A DNA stretch of 34,608 bases from positions 1 through 34,608 of the forward strand of contig PBSM01000223.1 of NCBI GenBank assembly GCA_002726245.1, in the 5' to 3' direction. Of the stretch, positions 32,564-34,608 are shown in pieces; the first letter of the stretch is position 1, and each line of letters begins with the position of its first letter. The notes below the pieces were generated by a model. It saw nothing but the letters and a program-made list of their open reading frames with translations, ran no database searches and was not told the origin of the DNA. The stretch comes from Planctomycetaceae bacterium (GTDB taxonomy: Bacteria > Planctomycetota > Planctomycetia > Pirellulales > Pirellulaceae). A program made the position numbers and the translations under genes.

Positions 32564-33126
32564 AGAACAGCGAGATTCGTAAGTTGAAGATGCAACTGGT
32601 CCTAGTTGGCGGGCTGTTCGTGTTTTGCATCGCGACAGCGATCGTGATCGTCAATAACCGACCGTTCTTTGAGAAGTATCTGCTTGAAAAGTACAAGCCA
32701 CTTCCCACAAACTTAATCCCCCTTGCCCAAAAGATGGAGAAGACAGGAGAGGTACCGGAAGTTTTCGGACGATTGACGGAGAAGCAACAAGGAGCTTTCT
32801 ATGAGCATTGGATGACGCTTGCAGAAGTCGAAAAAGATACGCCCAAGATGCTGGTATCCGTAGCACCCTCGCTGCATATTGCCCGCGTCGAGCAAACACT
32901 CGTTTGCGGATCACAGGAACAGAGAACACGGGCGCTGCGTTTTGTTGAGTTGGGTTTCGTGGAGTTAGGATTTGAGTCGGCTCTCGTTCAATCGGGCTCA
33001 GGTGTCTCAACGAACAACTCCGAAGTCTTATCGATGCTGGGTCGCATTGACGGGTGGGCAACGCGGCGTCGGCTGTCCTCTTTCAGAACCGAAGTTGACG
33101 AAACGATCGTGGCTTTGAAGCAATGA
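32560..33126 (+). CDS. single-pass membrane hypothetical protein, translationally coupled to the permease
   Basis: A 188-residue protein starting at the ATG of the ATGA that ends the permease gene. One helix near the N-terminus (about 12-31, MQLVLVGGLFVFCIATAIVI) is followed by a soluble, mostly helical domain. A short internal duplication FVELGFVELGF lies around residues 128-138. A longer in-frame extension exists upstream but lies within the permease gene in another frame. The coupling suggests a subunit or accessory of the ABC system. No family is recognised. Confidence 0.8.
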   Translation: MKNSEIRKLKMQLVLVGGLFVFCIATAIVIVNNRPFFEKYLLEKYKPLPTNLIPLAQKMEKTGEVPEVFGRLTEKQQGAFYEHWMTLAEVEKDTPKMLVSVAPSLHIARVEQTLVCGSQEQRTRALRFVELGFVELGFESALVQSGSGVSTNNSEVLSMLGRIDGWATRRRLSSFRTEVDETIVALKQ

Positions 33127-33192
33127 CAGCGCTTCAACTCCCGCTTTGCGGAAGTTTGACTAATCACGAACTTTATCCGGAAGGAGCTTATC

Positions 33193-33315
33193 GTGAGCGA
33201 CGACGATGATGGTGGCGGCCTCATGGGCTGGGTAATCTTCATACTCATCTTTGGCGTTGGGAATTTCATCCTCTACCAGACGACCGGCATCGTGCTCATT
33301 CCGATTCGGCGTTGA
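33193..33315 (+). CDS. 40-residue membrane microprotein
   Basis: A short frame starting at GTG 33193 with a textbook AAGGAG (33181-33186) 6 bases upstream. The product begins SDDDDGGGLMG, then one hydrophobic helix (GWVIFILIFGVGNFILY) and ends VLIPIRR. The acidic N-terminus and basic C-terminus suggest a defined membrane orientation. The next gene starts 10 bases after its stop. The combination of a strong ribosome binding site, one membrane helix and operon position makes it a likely real gene that length cut-offs would miss. Confidence 0.65.
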   Translation: MSDDDDGGGLMGWVIFILIFGVGNFILYQTTGIVLIPIRR

Positions 33316-33325
33316 GGGGGCGAGA

Positions 33326-34171
33326 TTGCCTGACGAAACAGCAGAGACAAAGGACGGCGAAGCGACCGAATTGCGACGCAAACGCAGTGCAGCCGGTCGC
33401 ATCGTCGTTTCGGGGTTGAGGCGAGTCTCGTCGATCGCTGGAATCGCCGCGCCGGCGGTGCGCGGATGCCGGTGGGTCGTCGCCGCGGTCGTTGTCGGCG
33501 GTCTGCCGTTTGTGCTGAGTGTCTTCACGGGATTTGGAGGGCATCAGCTCGTCTCGGCGATCGGCTTGTCGCTGCTCTGTCTGGCCTTGGCTAAAGACGA
33601 CGCTGGGGCGAAGGGCATTGCGACGATTGCGTTGACGTTTCTAACTCATTGCATCGTCGTGATCGCACTCGCGCGCCAGATGCCCGACACCGTCGGACCC
33701 TTGTTGCCGGGAGCCGAAGAGTACTGGCAAAAGCAAGTTGTTTGGATCGAGACCGGTCAAGATCCGGAGTACGAACCGTCGGCCTGGGTGCCGGCTCACT
33801 TTGTGATTCTGATGGGAACGGCTCTTTACTCGTTTACATCGTTCGGAGCGTTAGCGTTCTATTCCGGCTTTCAACAAGTCGATATGATGAACTTCTACAA
33901 CGCCCGTCTGATGGCGCAGAGCATCAGCGAGCCGATGGCGTTGGGCTTCGGCTGGCATCTTTGGTCGATCCTCCGCGGACTAGGCTATTTGTTCGTCACC
34001 TTCGAAGTGATCTCCCTTTCGTTGCAATACTGCTCCGGACGCGAATTGTCCCCTCGCAAGACGCGCTGTACACGCTGGTCGATTGGCCTTATGCTGCTGC
34101 TGGCGGACGGCGTCGTGAAGTTCTCGATGCTGGAAGCAGTGCGACTGCAGTTGTTTTCAAATCTGTCTTGA
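33326..34171 (+). CDS. multi-pass membrane hypothetical protein
   Basis: A 281-residue protein. I choose TTG 33326: a GAGGGGG run lies 6 bases upstream and this avoids overlap with the microprotein gene. The frame is open further upstream (33251), but those residues are not signal-like. After a charged N-terminal 45 residues there are about five helices: near 50-70 and 75-90, then 100-120, a pair flanking the aromatic segment ALYSFTSFGALAFYSGFQ, and a C-terminal pair. The loop PGAEEYWQKQVVWIETGQDP is hydrophilic. No family is recognised; the operon suggests a link with the ABC genes upstream. Confidence 0.7.
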   Translation: MPDETAETKDGEATELRRKRSAAGRIVVSGLRRVSSIAGIAAPAVRGCRWVVAAVVVGGLPFVLSVFTGFGGHQLVSAIGLSLLCLALAKDDAGAKGIATIALTFLTHCIVVIALARQMPDTVGPLLPGAEEYWQKQVVWIETGQDPEYEPSAWVPAHFVILMGTALYSFTSFGALAFYSGFQQVDMMNFYNARLMAQSISEPMALGFGWHLWSILRGLGYLFVTFEVISLSLQYCSGRELSPRKTRCTRWSIGLMLLLADGVVKFSMLEAVRLQLFSNLS

Positions 34172-34198
34172 TCTCCGAATGATAGCGGAGGAGTTAGC

Positions 34199-34525
34199 AT
34201 GAGCCCGCGAGAAGGTGTTTACTACGCAGGACTGATGGGTTCGATTGGCTGTGGTGCGATGGTTGCGCAATCGATAGGATGGCATCGTCTCATCGGAGCG
34301 GGCATTGGATTCGTGGTCGGGTTAGGTGTCGGTGGTATGTTGGCCAACGCGTATTCGAGTTCCAAGTCTTCCGGACCAGGCTACAGCGACCCCGGCAAAC
34401 GTGACGGCGATGACTATGCGCAATCGACGAACATCTCCTGCCCCAACTCGCGTTGCGATTGGCAAGGAGACCGGCGTCACAACATCATCTGTCCACGCTG
34501 TGGGCAATCGCTACCGTCTGGCTAA
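34199..34525 (+). CDS. small membrane protein with C-terminal zinc ribbon
   Basis: A 108-residue protein with GGAGGAG 6 bases before its ATG. Two short glycine-rich helices (about 8-25 and 31-50) are followed by a Ser/Gly/Asp linker and a C-terminal zinc-ribbon: CPNSRC, then CPRC (C-x4-C, about ten residues, C-x2-C). Such ribbons bind zinc structurally. It is the last gene of the apparent ABC operon. Function unknown. Confidence 0.75.
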   Translation: MSPREGVYYAGLMGSIGCGAMVAQSIGWHRLIGAGIGFVVGLGVGGMLANAYSSSKSSGPGYSDPGKRDGDDYAQSTNISCPNSRCDWQGDRRHNIICPRCGQSLPSG

Positions 34526-34537
34526 CTGTGCTTGCTA

Positions 34538-34608
34538 ACTCAAACTGAAAAGGGAGTCGTGAAAATGGGACTGGCTCCAAAGCAGCGCGATCGACTTACC
34601 ACCAGAAA
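34538..34608. mobile_element. second copy of the composite palindromic element, cut by the window end
   Basis: From 34538 the sequence matches 11850 onward: about 65 bases with one difference (G for A at the tenth base), same orientation, including the GGGACTGGCTCC core and the loop beginning GCGATCGACTTACC. It then runs out of the window. Both copies start at ACTCAAACT a short distance after a gene stop. Confidence 0.85.

Noticed and set aside
31879..33126. 415-residue plus-strand open frame overlapping the permease
   Set aside because: Its first part runs inside the permease gene in another frame and is Arg/Ser-rich shadow sequence. Only the part from 32560 is supported, by the ATGA coupling and the membrane helix.

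Overview
The window reads as chromosomal DNA of a planctomycete, probably from the Pirellula/Rhodopirellula side of the phylum. I infer this from the mix of protein families (a split NagB/PIG-L-type deacetylase, a GldG-like lipoprotein next to an ABC ATPase, an orphan Flp pilin, small planctomycete-type hypothetical proteins), frequent GTG and TTG starts, loose gene spacing and many dispersed intergenic palindromes. Nothing here can name a species. There are no rRNA or tRNA genes, no CRISPR array, no phage genes and no intact transposase.

Layout. 1-6.2 kb: a minus-strand tripartite heavy-metal efflux operon in the order outer-membrane factor, histidine-rich membrane-fusion lipoprotein, RND pump. 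6.3-9.1 kb: a small membrane protein, pyruvate kinase with the residue signature of the potassium-independent class, and a DUF6174-like protein. 9.1-11.8 kb: lexA divergent from sppA (signal peptide peptidase). 11.85-12.09 kb: a REP/BIME- or MITE-like element, a second copy of which runs off the right end of the window. 12.2-14.9 kb: an orphan Flp pilin of 53 residues, a frameshifted PIG-L deacetylase relic, fpg (mutM) and a double TM2-domain protein. 15.2-16.9 kb: an ECF sigma factor, an Ap4A-hydrolase-like NUDIX enzyme and a PduO-type cobalamin adenosyltransferase.

17.1-22.0 kb is a compact nitrogen-sensing block: amtB, glnK and glnD, all on the plus strand. It holds the ammonium channel, its PII regulator with the uridylylation tyrosine at position 51, and the uridylyltransferase that modifies PII. 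22.1-26.7 kb (minus): a calcineurin-like phosphoesterase lacking its usual D-x-H metal motif, an ABC ATPase, and a 937-residue lipoprotein with an internal membrane hairpin and an EF-hand loop. 27.1-29.6 kb: a Tat-exported sulfite-oxidase-family protein, a 67-residue conserved-looking protein and a TPR lipoprotein. 30.1-34.5 kb (plus): an ABC ATPase and its large permease, followed by four small membrane or zinc-ribbon proteins in apparent operon order, including a 40-residue protein with an excellent ribosome binding site.

I did not find a clearly new multi-gene defence or biosynthetic system. The best leads are the palindromic repeat families (including the composite element), the phosphoesterase/ABC/lipoprotein trio, the short unlisted genes, and substitutions at functional residues in familiar enzymes.
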